The notes under the pieces: generated by a model
Seen by the model: only the letters and a program-made list of their open reading frames with translations
Told to the model about the DNA's origin: nothing
The model's database searches: none
Origin: Anisodus tanguticus
Taxonomy: Eukaryota; Streptophyta; Magnoliopsida; Solanales; Solanaceae
Reading direction: 5' to 3'
NCBI GenBank assembly: GCA_034509755.1
Contig: CM067550.1
Coordinates: forward strand, 4,333,001-4,397,000
DNA length: 64,000 nucleotides
Shown here: piece by piece, positions 10,736 to 22,113 of the stretch
How positions within the stretch are numbered: position 1 is the first letter of the stretch
Layout: each line of letters starts with the position of its first letter
Program-made: the position numbers and the translations under genes

Positions 10736-12104
10736 ATGTCGACTCGTCCGTCACTGTTCCCTTGTCCTATGTGTCACCAAGTTGTTCGTGGCTATCAAAA
10801 ATTCATGAATCATGTTCAATCTCATTCAGTAAGCCAACAAAAGGAGATACATGTTGTAGAAGGTTTAAGCAGACTTAGTGCACCATTATCAAGACCGGCA
10901 GAATCAGTGCAACATGTAAGATCCAGAAGAAATAAAAGAGCTAAGTCATGATCACCATCACCATCATCACCGTCATTTTGTCCCCGTAGGGTTAGAGGTA
11001 ACAGTAGTGATAAATGTTGAAAATTTGCCTTTGGCGGGAGTTGCGACCGACCAACTTTAATGGCTTAAACACTAGTGTGTATGTTGGAGAATCTGGTTCT
11101 TCACACATGCATGATCTGTCACGGCCGTGGGTCTTCTCGATATTATCTTTTTTGGGCCATAAAACTTTGCCGAAGTACAGTTTGATCCAAGAAGTTTCGG
11201 ATATACGATTTGGACCGAATTCTTTCGGATGTGCGTTTGGTCCCCGAAGTTTCAAGATGTACGTTTGGTCCCCGAAGTTCGAATTTCGACGGTCAAGACA
11301 GAAAAGCCAAGCACTCAATTCACCCATTTATTTTGGCTGAATTACTCCTCCTATAATGGCCAAATCCGTTGGTCTTTCACCATTTATGTTGGTGACTTTA
11401 CTACCTCCATAATTGCCATTATTTGGCTATTATGGAGGCGCTTTTTCAGCCCATTTCTCACCTATATAAACACCCCCTTACACCATTGTTGAGCACACTT
11501 GATATGCACGAAAATACACAACCGAGAAAAAAATCTTCTTCCTACAACTTTCAAGCATCATTTCGCTATTCAATATTCTTCACGGTAGCTCTTGAGTTTC
11601 CTTTGCTCAAGGGTTCCTCCCAACAATAAAAACGTGCATGTAAGCCAACAACTACCGCCACCGCCACCATCCTCATATCGTGTCCGCCCAGTTAGAGGTA
11701 ATGACAATAACAGAGAGATGTGCATACAAATCAACAGCTATCACGACGACCACCATCACCACCCTCATATCGTGTCAGTTTAGTTAGAGGTAACGAGGAT
11801 GACAGAGGTGCGTACACAAACCAACAACTACCACCACTACCACCATCATCATATCGTTATGATAGAGATGTGCATGCAAACCGACGGCAACAAATGCTTC
11901 AATTGACAAGAAGGACCCATGTTCAAAGTTCAAATTCAATAGCTATTGACCTAAATGAAAATGCTTCTGAGTTCGCAAGACCACATATAAAAGAGATAGA
12001 TTTTCCTATTTTGGATAGATCGGATCCATCTCAATTGGAATTCAAACCCCCAATTATTTGTGATAATGAAACTAGTAGGGGTGGATCTAAGCTTAAGGCT
12101 TTAA
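10736..12104 (+). pseudogene. Zinc-finger/EAR copy 2, disrupted by nonsense, solo LTR and frameshifts
   Basis: Starts at ATG 10736 with an intact C2H2 finger (CPMC, then 12 residues, then HVQSH: C-X2-C-X12-H-X3-H). The frame stops at TGA 10949-10951, where copy 1 has CGA. A 611-base solo LTR (11015-11625) then splits the repeat region. Beyond it the frame resumes exactly as in copy 1, but a two-base insertion near 11716 (AACAGAGAGATG against AACAAAGATG) and a one-base insertion near 12076 (AGTAGGGGTGG against AGTGGGGTGG) shift it again. The second removes the terminal DLSLRL. The original stop would be 12102-12104. The repeats are the same 30-residue type as copy 1, so the expansion predates the duplication that made copies 1 and 2. 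Confidence 0.85.
11010..11630 (+). mobile_element. Solo LTR with 5-bp target duplication ATAAA
   Basis: The LTR spans 11015-11625, beginning TGTTGAAAATTTGCC and ending CTCCCAACA, with TGTTG...CAACA ends. ATAAA is duplicated at 11010-11014 and 11626-11630. A TATATAAACACCCC promoter-like box lies near 11463. No internal region remains, so it is a recombined solo LTR. Its first ~35 bases match the solo LTR at 60090-61251 (minus strand) far better than chance, so both belong to one family; its 3' half is shorter and different. Confidence 0.85.
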
Positions 12105-14715
12105 AACCAAGCGTATCCATGCCTAAAGCATTCACGTTTTTGTATTTTATCATAAATTATATGAAGCTCCAATTATTTGGATAATTATTTGTATGTTTTC
12201 CGCTTATTTACAGAGTTGTATTTCCGTTGAGATTTTAATATAGCATTTCTTTGAGTCATTGAAATCTTTTGTGTTATTATTATAAACTAAAATTTAGTGT
12301 CTTATACATTGGTACCATTTATTTAAGAATTATACGCATCATATATTTGTTTTTCTAAAATAGGTTAATTATAGTTTAATCAAATATAAGCCATCAGAAT
12401 GTCTGTCAGAGGTACTAGATATAATCAGAACTACAATTTAATTTGTCATTTGACGGAATATGATTGACTTATAATTTCTCCATAATATAGAGATTCATAT
12501 CTAAATATTTACTAAAATGTCAGCTTATTAATCAAAAAGAAAACCACAACAGAAAACAAATTCAAAGAGAAAAATAAAGATGTGAATTAATTGAGTATTG
12601 CACTCTAGAGTAAGTGATGGATAAAATAGATGCGAGAAGATCCCATGATTTTGACCGATATGATTAGCATGAATATTGTCTCAAAATATGTAAAAGTAAA
12701 CTTTTGTGATTTTTTAACATTTGCATCTTCTAGCATAAACACGTGAAGGAATACAATGAACATTTTGACTTAAATCATCTCTTATTTCATTTAGAGACCG
12801 AAGTGCATAAATATCCGATTTTGGGAGCCATTAAGTTATATTGGGATTGTATAAAAACTTATAAACCTATCCACTTCTGAACAATTTCAGATATTCATTA
12901 ACTGAAGTTAGACTTGACTAATTTCATGTATTGTTTTGAAGTATTTAGACGTGTAAAAAAAAGAATAGGTACAAGTTAATTAGCGGTATCGATCCAAATA
13001 AAGTATCTATAAAATTTTATCACATGACAGATGACATGAGTTTGCATATTGAACTGAAATATCATACACAAGATGACAAGTTAATAAGATTATACACTTG
13101 AATCTAATTAAGTGCAGGAAATTAAACTCAATGACATGTCTTGAACACACTTTCTCTTTTCATGGACAAACCTTCAAGATTAAAAGTCAAAAATTAAGTT
13201 TTGTTAAACTTAGAAATTTTATTCATGGAATAAATAAGATCACTCACCACCCAATTAAGTGGGTTAGATTTTGCAAAGGCCAACTTGATGGCCAAAATGA
13301 AATTGAACTTCAAATTTCATTTAAATACTAGATGTGTAATCGTATGTGCTAAGCATTGGTCCATCAATGCAAAAACTTCTGGTAGCTCCTTTTTCTCTGT
13401 CGGTGTATAATCATGAATTAATTCAATCATGATTTCTGCTATGTTTTACTGAAAAAATAAAACAAAGAACAACATGTAATAAAAGTAAGATTGATTATCC
13501 TCTTTTCAATTTAACTAAACAATACATATAGAAACTCGCACAAATTTGAACTTAAGTAATGGATACAATTCTCTTTGCATCATTTCCAACTAGGTCACTT
13601 CTTATTTCTTTACGGACTAAACATATTGATACAGCTCAATGTAGCAACCATAGTTTATTAAATATTCGACTTTAACTAAAAAAATTGTTTGATAAATTTA
13701 AAGGATCACAACAAGTAAGGCATGTATTTAAGAACTACTTTAAACCAACAGCAAATACAAACAACCTATTGTGTGCTTATTGCACTGCCCTTAACTAAAA
13801 CAAGAAAAAAAATAAAAAAAATGCAAGTTGAGGTGAGATGGTCTTTTCAATTTACGATAATTTTCATGCCTAAAGCAAAATTGGTATATTGTTTCAGAAT
13901 TAGTTCATTCTCTTACGGAAGGAAAACAAAGGACTTACCCTAAGTACTTACTATGTCAACTATTATGATGATCTTAGTTCTGAGTTCAATTTTCTGTATT
14001 GACTTAAACAAATTACAGAATAACAACTAACACTATAATAAAATACGAATTTCCAATTGAATTTTTTATGGAATTCATCGAAATTAACTTGTCAGAAACG
14101 TCTTCAACAAATTTTTCGTTGAAAATCTCATATTTCCGACAACGTTCCAACATCACGTGTCGATAGAAAATTGACACTTTTTAGTAGTGTAATATACAAC
14201 AATGTCACTATCCATTGAAAAAATATTTTCGTTATAGTGTAACTTTGTTGATCATACGCAAAAACAAAACACAAAATTATAACACAATTGATTGGGGTGT
14301 GGGGGCGGTAAAAGAACTTCAGGTACTAAAAGATAAACATTTTTCGGGCAGTGTTTAGAGAAAAGTAAATAAATTATGACTAATATAACGCGTTATTGAA
14401 ATATAAAAATAGCATAAATAAAACATAATTGGAATAATCCGCATAATTCGAACTATAAATATTTGGGTATGAAGTTGGGTTTGTCTGAAATTGTAAAACT
14501 TCTAGCCCTTTGCATTTGAAGTTTTAATAAGCATGCGAAGATAACCAAGATTAGGAATATGGATTTATATAAATGAAGAGAAATCGCTGAGCGAGGAAAT
14601 GAACGTAAGAATATAGAGATATGCTAAATTGGTCGTAACAATTAGGATTAAAATTTGCTATAGAATTTAACGAAAAGATTAGAGTTTTCCTTTGAAACTT
14701 TTTTGCTATCATATT
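12105..14715. other. Intergenic, downstream of copy 2
   Basis: The first ~1 kb is the duplicated 3' flank of copy 1 (for example TTGAGATTTTAATATAGCATT at 1130 and 12230). From about 13100 to 14715 it is AT-rich with only small, featureless open frames. I see no gene. Confidence 0.5.
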
Positions 14716-15056
14716 TGTTAAGAGTCCCACATCGGAAATGAAATGGGAACATGGACTCCTTATATGGACTTGGACAATCATCACCCTCCAAGCTAGCTTT
14801 TGAGGTTGAGTTAGACCAAAGATCCATTCTTTACATGGTATCAGAGCAGACTCATTCCAATTCTTTGTTCACCGATGTAGAGCCCCAAATTATATTGTAC
14901 ACGCTTCAGTTAACGATGTCTGAGCGTGCGGAAAAGTGTTAAGAGTCGTACATCGGAAATGGAATGGGAACATGAATTCCTTATATGGACTTGGACAATC
15001 CTCACCCTACAAGCTAGCTTTTGAGATTGAGTTAAGTCAAAGATCCATTCTTTACA
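14716..15056 (+). mobile_element. TRIM retrotransposon (terminal-repeat in miniature), complete
   Basis: Two 120-base LTRs (14716-14835 and 14937-15056), each starting TGTTAAGAGTC and ending CATTCTTTACA, flank a 101-base interior. The interior opens with TGGTATCAGAGCAGAC, the initiator-Met tRNA primer-binding site, and closes with a purine tract GCGGAAAAG. ATATT is duplicated at 14711-14715 and 15057-15061. There is no coding capacity, as expected for a TRIM. A second, older copy is at 55027-55342. Confidence 0.9.
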
Positions 15057-16582
15057 ATATTATTTTTGTACATATATTTCAATTAAATATAAAGTTGCAA
15101 TTGTAAAAAGTAAGCTCTATATTGACTGGAATTTCATATTATGGATTTGACCTTACGAATTAACTTTTCTGTCCCAAAGAATTACTAATATATGATTATT
15201 AAATTTTATGTGCTTATAACGATTATGATCATTACTTTTGCATCTTCTCGAGATCTTAATTCTTACCCATAGACAAATGTTATTTTTAGCTCCGATAAGG
15301 TACATCTTACGCATGAATGTTAATACTTTTTTTTTGTAGTATTAAAATCCTAAAGCTTAGCGAATTTTTTTGTTCAAGGGGTTGTTATCATTTCAATCCA
15401 AAAAGTAAGAGTATATTGTTTTCCAATCTTTTAAGGTTAAGGGGGTTATATAAAATTTATTCTAAATATGCGAAGACAAGTTAGGTTTCTAAGTGATACC
15501 ATTGTATGTTGTAACATTAAAATTATTTTACTAATCATAAGAAAATTATTTATTTTTCTAGAGCTTGAAATATTTTCCCTTGGAAAAAGAAAAATATTAA
15601 AACTATTGTGGAATTCTACTATATTATGGCTGTGTCCCACTTAAGTAGCTGACAATCTATATTATGTCTTTTATGGAAGGAAAACAGCATAATAACTAAA
15701 GTATTTATTATATATACTATTTGGGCCAAATTACATATTACAACTTATTATAATAAAATGCCATATTTGTTGTAAGATTCTAGATTTATAAAGAAGTCAG
15801 TTACTATACATATATGACTTATAAAAGGACTATAATTAAATAAGATGCAAGTATGATAATTTGAAGAAAAATATCATTCTTTAGTAGGTGTTTGAATAAA
15901 CTAAACTATTTTTTATCATAATGAAATTTGATACAATAATGGTTGGTCACTAGAAAAAATAGAAGTAGAAAAAACCGAAGAGAGTTAATACTTAAACTAT
16001 TTATCATGCAAATTGATTGAGGGAAAAAATAAATCAATTTGCTAATTTTGTCCTTACATTTTTTCCTATACTATATTTATAAATTTAATTTATTCTTTTA
16101 ACTTTTCATATTTTGCCTACTAAAATGTCCAACGTGCATATTGAGATACTCCTAAAACACTCATATAGATGACCAAAATACTAATGCTCAAATGACAATT
16201 TTGCATGATTTAAAGCTAAAATCATGAGGATGAAATTATCTTTATCTCAAGGAGGCGATACACTGTGAATTCTTTTTATTGACTAGAATTTGATGAGTAG
16301 AGTTATTCAATATTTGTACTTGCTCGCATATTAGTCGATGTAAGAATTACTTAACCCAGACAACATAGTTATGAACATAAACAAAACTATTTTATCGTGA
16401 TATTGAAAAATAAATTATTAGATGGTGTCTAATATAACTCGACAATGAAATATAATTGCAAAAAAGGAAACATTAAATAGAAGGAAAAAACGTCAATAAC
16501 TTTCAAATTTTTGCAGAGCTGTCGCTCCTAACATACCAGATTATAAAACATGTGGGATCCACAAGTAAAGATGAGCGGGACC
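15057..16582. other. Intergenic, upstream of copy 3
   Basis: AT-rich with no coding or repeat structure that I can support. The last ~40 bases (CACAAGTAAAGATGAGCGGGACC) resemble the region just before the TATA box of copy 2 and are probably promoter. Confidence 0.4.
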
Positions 16583-16589
16583 TATAAAT
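16583..16589 (+). promoter_or_regulatory. TATA box of copy 3
   Basis: TATAAAT, preceded by AGATGAGCGGG, a block shared with copy 2. It lies 167 bases before the ATG, close to the spacing in copies 1 and 2. Confidence 0.6.
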
Positions 16590-16655
16590 GTTTTGCGAAA
16601 TTCATAGTATTGTTGTGAATAATGTCTTCCTCCCTGTGCTAAATAAGTCAGATAG

Positions 16656-16747
16656 GTAAATTAAATTTCTTTTAAGAAAAACTTTATGATTTTGCTTGAT
16701 TTTGAATATTTACGTGTTTGACATTAATTTATTTTTCTTCTTCTTAG
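16656..16747 (+). other. Leader (5'-UTR) intron of copy 3
   Basis: Donor AG|GTAAAT at 16656 and a pyrimidine-rich acceptor TTCTTCTTCTTAG ending 16747, two bases before ATG 16750. The length is 92, equal to copy 1. A leader intron in the same place is a shared family trait. Confidence 0.6.
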
Positions 16748-16749
16748 GA

Positions 16750-17220
16750 ATGTCGAATTCTCACCCTACATCGTTCAAATGTCCTTTTTGTAATCAAATC
16801 ATTTACATTTATCAAGAATTCATGAATCATGTTCTGTCTCACCCAATACTACAACGAGAGTTATGCATAGTAGAAAGTTCAAGCAGACAGATTTTATCAT
16901 CACCGCCTATACTTGCACTGCCGGTGCAAGATGCAAGATTGACAAGAACCGAGAGACACGTGTCCCGACAACCACCATCATATCATCACCGTTCAATAGG
17001 AGGTAACAGTGGTGCTCGACACGTGCAGGCAAATCGTGAGGCACAAATGCGATTGTCAACAAGAAGAAATCATGTTAGGGTTCCAAATTCAACCAATATG
17101 AACCTAATCGAAATTCCTTATGAAACAAGACATTTCATAGAACAGTTAGATGTTCCTATTCAACATGTATTTTACGATGATAACGAAAATAGCGAGTTGG
17201 ACCTAACCTTAAGACTTTGA
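16750..17220 (+). CDS. Single C2H2 zinc-finger protein with EAR motif, copy 3
   Basis: Predicted 156-residue nuclear protein, putatively a transcriptional repressor. The start is the first ATG after the leader-intron acceptor. Residues 11-31 form a textbook C-X2-C-X12-H-X3-H finger (Cys11, Cys14, His27, His31). The helix lacks the QALGGH motif of most plant C2H2 factors and reads YQEFMNHVLSH instead. The middle is Ser/Pro/Arg-rich with a single module equivalent to the 30-residue repeat of copies 1 and 2. The C-terminus ends LDLTLRL, an EAR motif of the LxLxL type that in known plant proteins recruits TOPLESS-type co-repressors. Copy 3 keeps finger and EAR and has no repeat expansion, so it looks closest to the ancestral state. 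I do not recognise a named gene. Confidence 0.8.
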   Translation: MSNSHPTSFKCPFCNQIIYIYQEFMNHVLSHPILQRELCIVESSSRQILSSPPILALPVQDARLTRTERHVSRQPPSYHHRSIGGNSGARHVQANREAQMRLSTRRNHVRVPNSTNMNLIEIPYETRHFIEQLDVPIQHVFYDDNENSELDLTLRL

Positions 17221-17472
17221 GGCTAAGAGTATCCATGTCCGAAAGTTGTAGTTCTTTTCTAGTATTTTTTCATTTTTCCTATTTTTACCCATATTAGACC
17301 AAGTGGCAGTTGTTTGAATAATTTTTTAGACATTCCTTTTTTTGTTCTAGTTCTACTTTCTTTTCACAATGTTATTCATCTTGGCAATATAAAGTCCAAA
17401 ATTTAGTTTCATCTTTCTTATAATTATATAAATTCTTTTTTATCATCACAAACTCACACGGTAATACATAAA
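17221..17472. other. 3' flank of copy 3
   Basis: AT/T-rich sequence probably holding the 3' UTR; no distinct feature. Confidence 0.3.
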
Positions 17473-18302
17473 GGAAAAAGGGTCAAATATATCTCTCTAC
17501 TTTATTTTACCAGCCAACTTTACTCTTCATTAGTGATTGTTAATAAATATACTCATGTCGTCTACAAAGTTTACACCCATACCCCTAATTGGATGAAAAT
17601 ATGATACGCCTAAATAACACCTTGTAAAGGGTGCAAATCGGTCGTTGTATCAAATATAGAACCCAATAAGATTGGGATCGAATCTCACATGGAATACGAT
17701 GAGAAAAATACTACTTAAATGCAAGTCTCAACGTTTAGTCTTAATTTCCAAGGAAATGGTAAACATATCGATTGTTTTATAAACTATCAAACGAAATTGT
17801 TAAAGAAGCAATTTATTGATTTTACTAGATTAAGAGAATGACTAGGGTTGTGATGCCTTAGGGGAAGAGATGTAATAGGGATTTTGCTTAGTTTAATAGG
17901 GAAGCCTTCATGTTTTAAATAATGGGTCCAACAGGTTTATCAAAAAAATTCCAATCTAAATGATAAATTTCATCACAAGTTTTTTCAAGCCCTATGATGT
18001 AAAATTACGAATACTCATTTCAATTTCAAATTAACTATTCTATTCCTAGCTCTAGCTATTAGATGGGGATTAGAACTCCAAATCCCTGCTAATAATTCTT
18101 TTCCAAGCAAGACAAGGATTTTAGGCATTATTAACATTGGTCACCATTAATAAACAAGATAATATGAAGAGCTATTAGAAAACCATCATGGCAACCCAAT
18201 AAACTAAGGTTATAATACCCATTCACATACTAAACCCCTATGGCCCCACAATTCTAGCTAAAGAAATTAGCTACTCATATTAAATAAAGACAAGACAGAA
18301 AT

Positions 18303-18570
18303 AATAAAAGCATTCAGTTTCCAAAAAAGGTGGAACTCCCACCCCAGGAGCCCCCACACCCCGGTCCGACAGGTTTGTGAAGGAGGTAAATCATGGTGAC
18401 TCAATTGATTTCAAAGGTTAGACCAGTACCACGCTGCGCACAAGGGGCCCTCCTTTATTTCAAGAAGTAACCCCCACACTGCCGCTGACGGAATTCGATC
18501 CTTGGCCATTTTTCAAATATCCCCTTAATAACCAATTGAGCTGTCCAAGCGGACGCAATAAAAACATTCA
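18303..18570 (-). mobile_element. tRNA-derived SINE with 14-bp target duplication
   Basis: The SINE body is 18317-18556. On the minus strand it opens GGACAGCTCAATTGGTTA (A-box-like), then GGATCGAATTCC (B-box-like), and ends in an A-rich tail. AATAAAAGCATTCA at 18303-18316 and AATAAAAACATTCA at 18557-18570 flank it, with one mismatch. It belongs to a different family from the 3800 and 31378 copies. Confidence 0.8.
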
Positions 18571-18759
18571 TGTGCTTATAATTGATTGGAGAGGATAACA
18601 AAGGAATATCTTGAAAGCTACACCAAATCTTCAATGCTAAAAACTAAAAAGGTTTTTCAAAGTATAGAATCTCCAATCATGAGCTCAACAATCTATGCAC
18701 ATTATTTATATTTATAGGGAAAGGACAAAAGGTACAAAAATAGCTTAAGTAACACTATG

Positions 18760-19170
18760 CGTAGACCAGAATGGGTCGCATCAGGAGTTTGCGGTCGCAT
18801 TCTCACGCCCAAAATCCTCGAATCTCCTTTCCTGTGATTTATGCGGTGCCGCATTTTCAGAATGCGGTCACATTCTTTTGATGATGCCGCATTTCCTTTA
18901 CTTTGTAGATCTTCATTGTTTTGCTTGAGCTTCAAGTATGCGACATTTAGAGTATGCGGTGCCGCATATGCGTCGCAATTCTATTTTTTTCTTAAGTTCA
19001 CTGGTTGCTCAGCTGGAGAGTATGTGATTGCATTTGTCTTTTGTGGCTTTGCATTTGAGGTATGTGGTCTCACATATATCTCGCATTTCGTTCATTTTTG
19101 CCAACCTCTCTGATCAGTATTTTGCGGTTCACTTGCGGCCGCATATGGAGTTTGCGATGTCGCATTCTCC
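18760..19170. repeat. Cluster of TGCGG(T/C)CGCAT-like palindromic words
   Basis: Words such as TGCGGTCGCATTC, ATGCGGTGCCGCAT and TTGCGGCCGCATATG recur roughly ten times in about 400 bases, in both orientations because they are near-palindromic. The region is open in several frames over 80-100 residues, but the frames are Cys/Phe/His-rich with no domain. I treat it as repeat sequence of retrotransposon or MITE origin. Confidence 0.5.
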
Positions 19171-20879
19171 TTCGTATATGAGTGCATTTTGGCCTTTTTC
19201 TGCTATTTTGTTCCCTTTTTGTCTTTGGACTGTCAAATATCTGAAAACATACAAAAACATCATAAACATTGCGAAAAATGCTTAGAAGACTCCTAAAAAT
19301 ATAAGAAGTGGATACAAATAGTCCTAAAATCCACGACTTATCAACACCCCCAATTTCTAGAAAATTACCCAAATTTATTTAAAATACCATGACCCATCCC
19401 GACTTAATAACCCATACGGATAAGAAATAATATTTTTGCTATTCCACCCATGACAATGGCTTCCAATCATTTGCTGTCTTTTCTGATACTCCTTCAGTTC
19501 CAAAATTAGTTATTGGTATGGCACAATTTTTCTTTGTAATGGGTAGTGATTGGTATTGATTAGTATTCCCTCTTTTCAATTTTATATTAGCACAATTGTA
19601 GTACTGTCACTTGTCAGTATTATAAAAAAGGAAATGTTGTAGCGATGGGGAAAAGATTGTCCATCGAATTTATTTCTTGTTTTTCAAGTCTTCCATCTTG
19701 TTTACGGGGAAAAAAAATTATTTCTTGTTTACACATAGGGATTGGTTGAGCTAAGATCATTTTGAATGTTCTCTCCATTTTATGGATTTGTTTTCTCCTG
19801 TGTGGAGTAATTTGTGACACAACTTTTAAGGGGCACACTTGTGAGTTTTGTGTTGATCTTTGAAATGTTGATATTAAGACTAATCGTTTCTGTGTATCTT
19901 TACACAATTATAAAACCACTTCAACTACAAAACAAAAAAAAGAAATGGTTACACCTAATTTTGTAGAAAAATTAATTAAATCTGCAACAGTTCGAGCGGC
20001 ATTGCTGAATAGCAAATTGCCAAAGCTATAACAGCATAGTAGGAGGGATCTTTAGGAGTTTTATGTTGGGCTAAAGGAGTTAAGTCGGGACGGATCAATT
20101 AAGTGAATGGATAAATATCGTATGGGTTATTAAGTCGGGGTGTCATGAGTATTTTTAATGAATTAAGCGGGTAATTTTGTGAGAATTGATTTTTTTTATT
20201 AAATTAGGGTATGAGTGTAAACTTTGTAGACGGCAGGGGTATATTCGTTTAAAATTACTAACGAAGGGTAAAATTGACTAATAAAACAAAATAAACGGGT
20301 ATATTTGGCCCTTTTCCCCTAAACTAAAACTAGTAAAAATAGTATTGGCACTTATCATCCAATACTTTCACGCGTTATAATTTTCTTCCTAAAATAATTA
20401 AATTGCATTTTCCTTCGATATAAGTCACTGGAGTGTAAAAATTCCTGAATGATAGAAGTAAGATAGATTCTGCAAATATATATATACCACAAAAATAATT
20501 AAAGTGTGTTTATAAAGATCATACAAATTCTTAAAATGTGACTTTTACACTAATAGTTAAAGATAAATATAACAGACTAAGCCAATCAAAATATCAAATT
20601 AAAATGTGACTTTTACACTAATTAGATGATTAATTATTTTCTATGTTTTTTTGAAAATCGACCTAGAATTTTATCAGTTTTTGCAATTAAATTTATAGAT
20701 TTTGATATAATAAAATATAATGTAACATTTTACATTTTAAAAATATTTTTTTAATTTAGGGTAGTCCAACACATAAGATTGCCTGTACATTCTCTTAATA
20801 TGGTGAATATTAACTATCATATAGCACAGAAACATTTGTAACAACTTAAACCTTCATTTTGTGTTTTGTAACATGAAGG

Positions 20880-22113
20880 GCTCAGGAAGGTTCCTTAACA
20901 CAATTATATTTTGAAAGGCATAAAAGGCAAAAAAGAACCCAAATCCTCTTTATGAGTAATAGTGTGCCGTCGGATAATTTGAGACTTCACATAACTTGAA
21001 CCATGAGTTCTCCCCGTTAATTCAATTGAACTAGATAAGTTAGACATTTCTCTCTGACTTTCATCACTAGCTATCATAGAATAAGCTTGATTTATATTTG
21101 GTAATGGACTCAACAATAGTATGTGACTTCTTGCTTGACTGTATGACTCATTTAATCCCATCAGAAACTGATAGAGTTTCTGCCTTTGCACATACATAAC
21201 AAATTCTTTGGATTTTCACAATTATAATCCACGCATAGGCACCATAGACTCATACTCATTCCATAATTCCTTCAACTTTGAATAATACACAGACACAGAT
21301 TGAGTGCCTTGAACAAAAGATGCAATTTCTTGATGTATATTGAAAGATCTAGAATCATCTATTTTCTCAAATCTTCCCATAACTCGTGTGCACTAGCTGC
21401 ATAAATTATTCCACCAATCAAATTACTTGCAACTGAGATCATCAACCAAGACACCCTTATTGCGTTCACTCTCTCCCATTGATCCCACATATTTTCATGA
21501 AAATTCTCTTCCTTACATTTTTCATTAACAAAACCTAATTTATTTCGACCTAATAACACAATTCGCATCGATTTATTTCACACATTATAGTTTTCATTCC
21601 CTTTTAGTTGAAAAAATATGATAGCAACTCCACTTACATCAGTTGACTGTAGATACAAAGGATGACTGTAATCGATCACCGGAGTTTGTGAATCAATCGT
21701 ACAGTTGATGTGTTTCCAGGATTTGTAGGTATCACACATGAATTTCCATTCATCGTTGTCATTGTTTCAAGAGAATTTCCCCAAGTTTTGACCTAACTTT
21801 GTAGATTTCGATTTCTGAGATTTCCGGTTGAATTTAGCAATCGTTCCGTCAATTGTATCAAGATTTACCACTCTGATACCATGAAATCATTGATATAAAC
21901 TGTAAAAGGAAGACATTAATAGAAGAGAGATGAAGTTCTAATTATGAAGAAGAATAGAGTACATTGGAGAAGAAAAGAAAGTAATGTTCAGTGCATTGAA
22001 AAACTTAACGGTAACATTACCTAACCTTCCTATTTATAGTTAATCATATAATTAACTATTAAAGTTGAAATGACCTAACTACCCTTCTATCCTATTTCTT
22101 ATTTCACTTAACA
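20880..22113 (-). mobile_element. Truncated copia element: 5' LTR plus gag
   Basis: On the minus strand, a 232-base LTR (22113-21882) begins TGTTAAGTGAAAT and ends TGATTTCA. It is followed at 21881 by the primer-binding site TGGTATCAGAGTGG. Two gag segments follow: 21568-21359 (ENMWDQWERVNAIRVSW, retrotransposon gag) and 21197-20904 (YQFLMGLNESYSQARSHIL, UBN2-like). The gag is close to that of the full-length element at 42035-47960, but the LTR is diverged. Everything past gag is missing. Confidence 0.8.

Larger units (their letters stand above)
17473..20318. mobile_element. 2.85-kb non-autonomous element with ~115-bp terminal inverted repeats
   Basis: The left end runs GGAAAAAGGGTCAAATATAT...CTACAAAGTTTACACCCATACCCC (17473-17586). 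The right end (about 20205-20318) is its reverse complement with substitutions, including GTAAACTTTGTAGAC and TATTTGGCCCTTTTCC. The arms are long, as in Mutator-like or similar MITE-type elements. A target duplication was not resolved. No transposase is inside. The interior holds a SINE (18317-18556), the TGCGG-rich tract and an extra inverted copy (about 19356-19420) of the region next to the right arm (about 20110-20190), sharing GACTTAATAACCCATACG. Confidence 0.6.
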
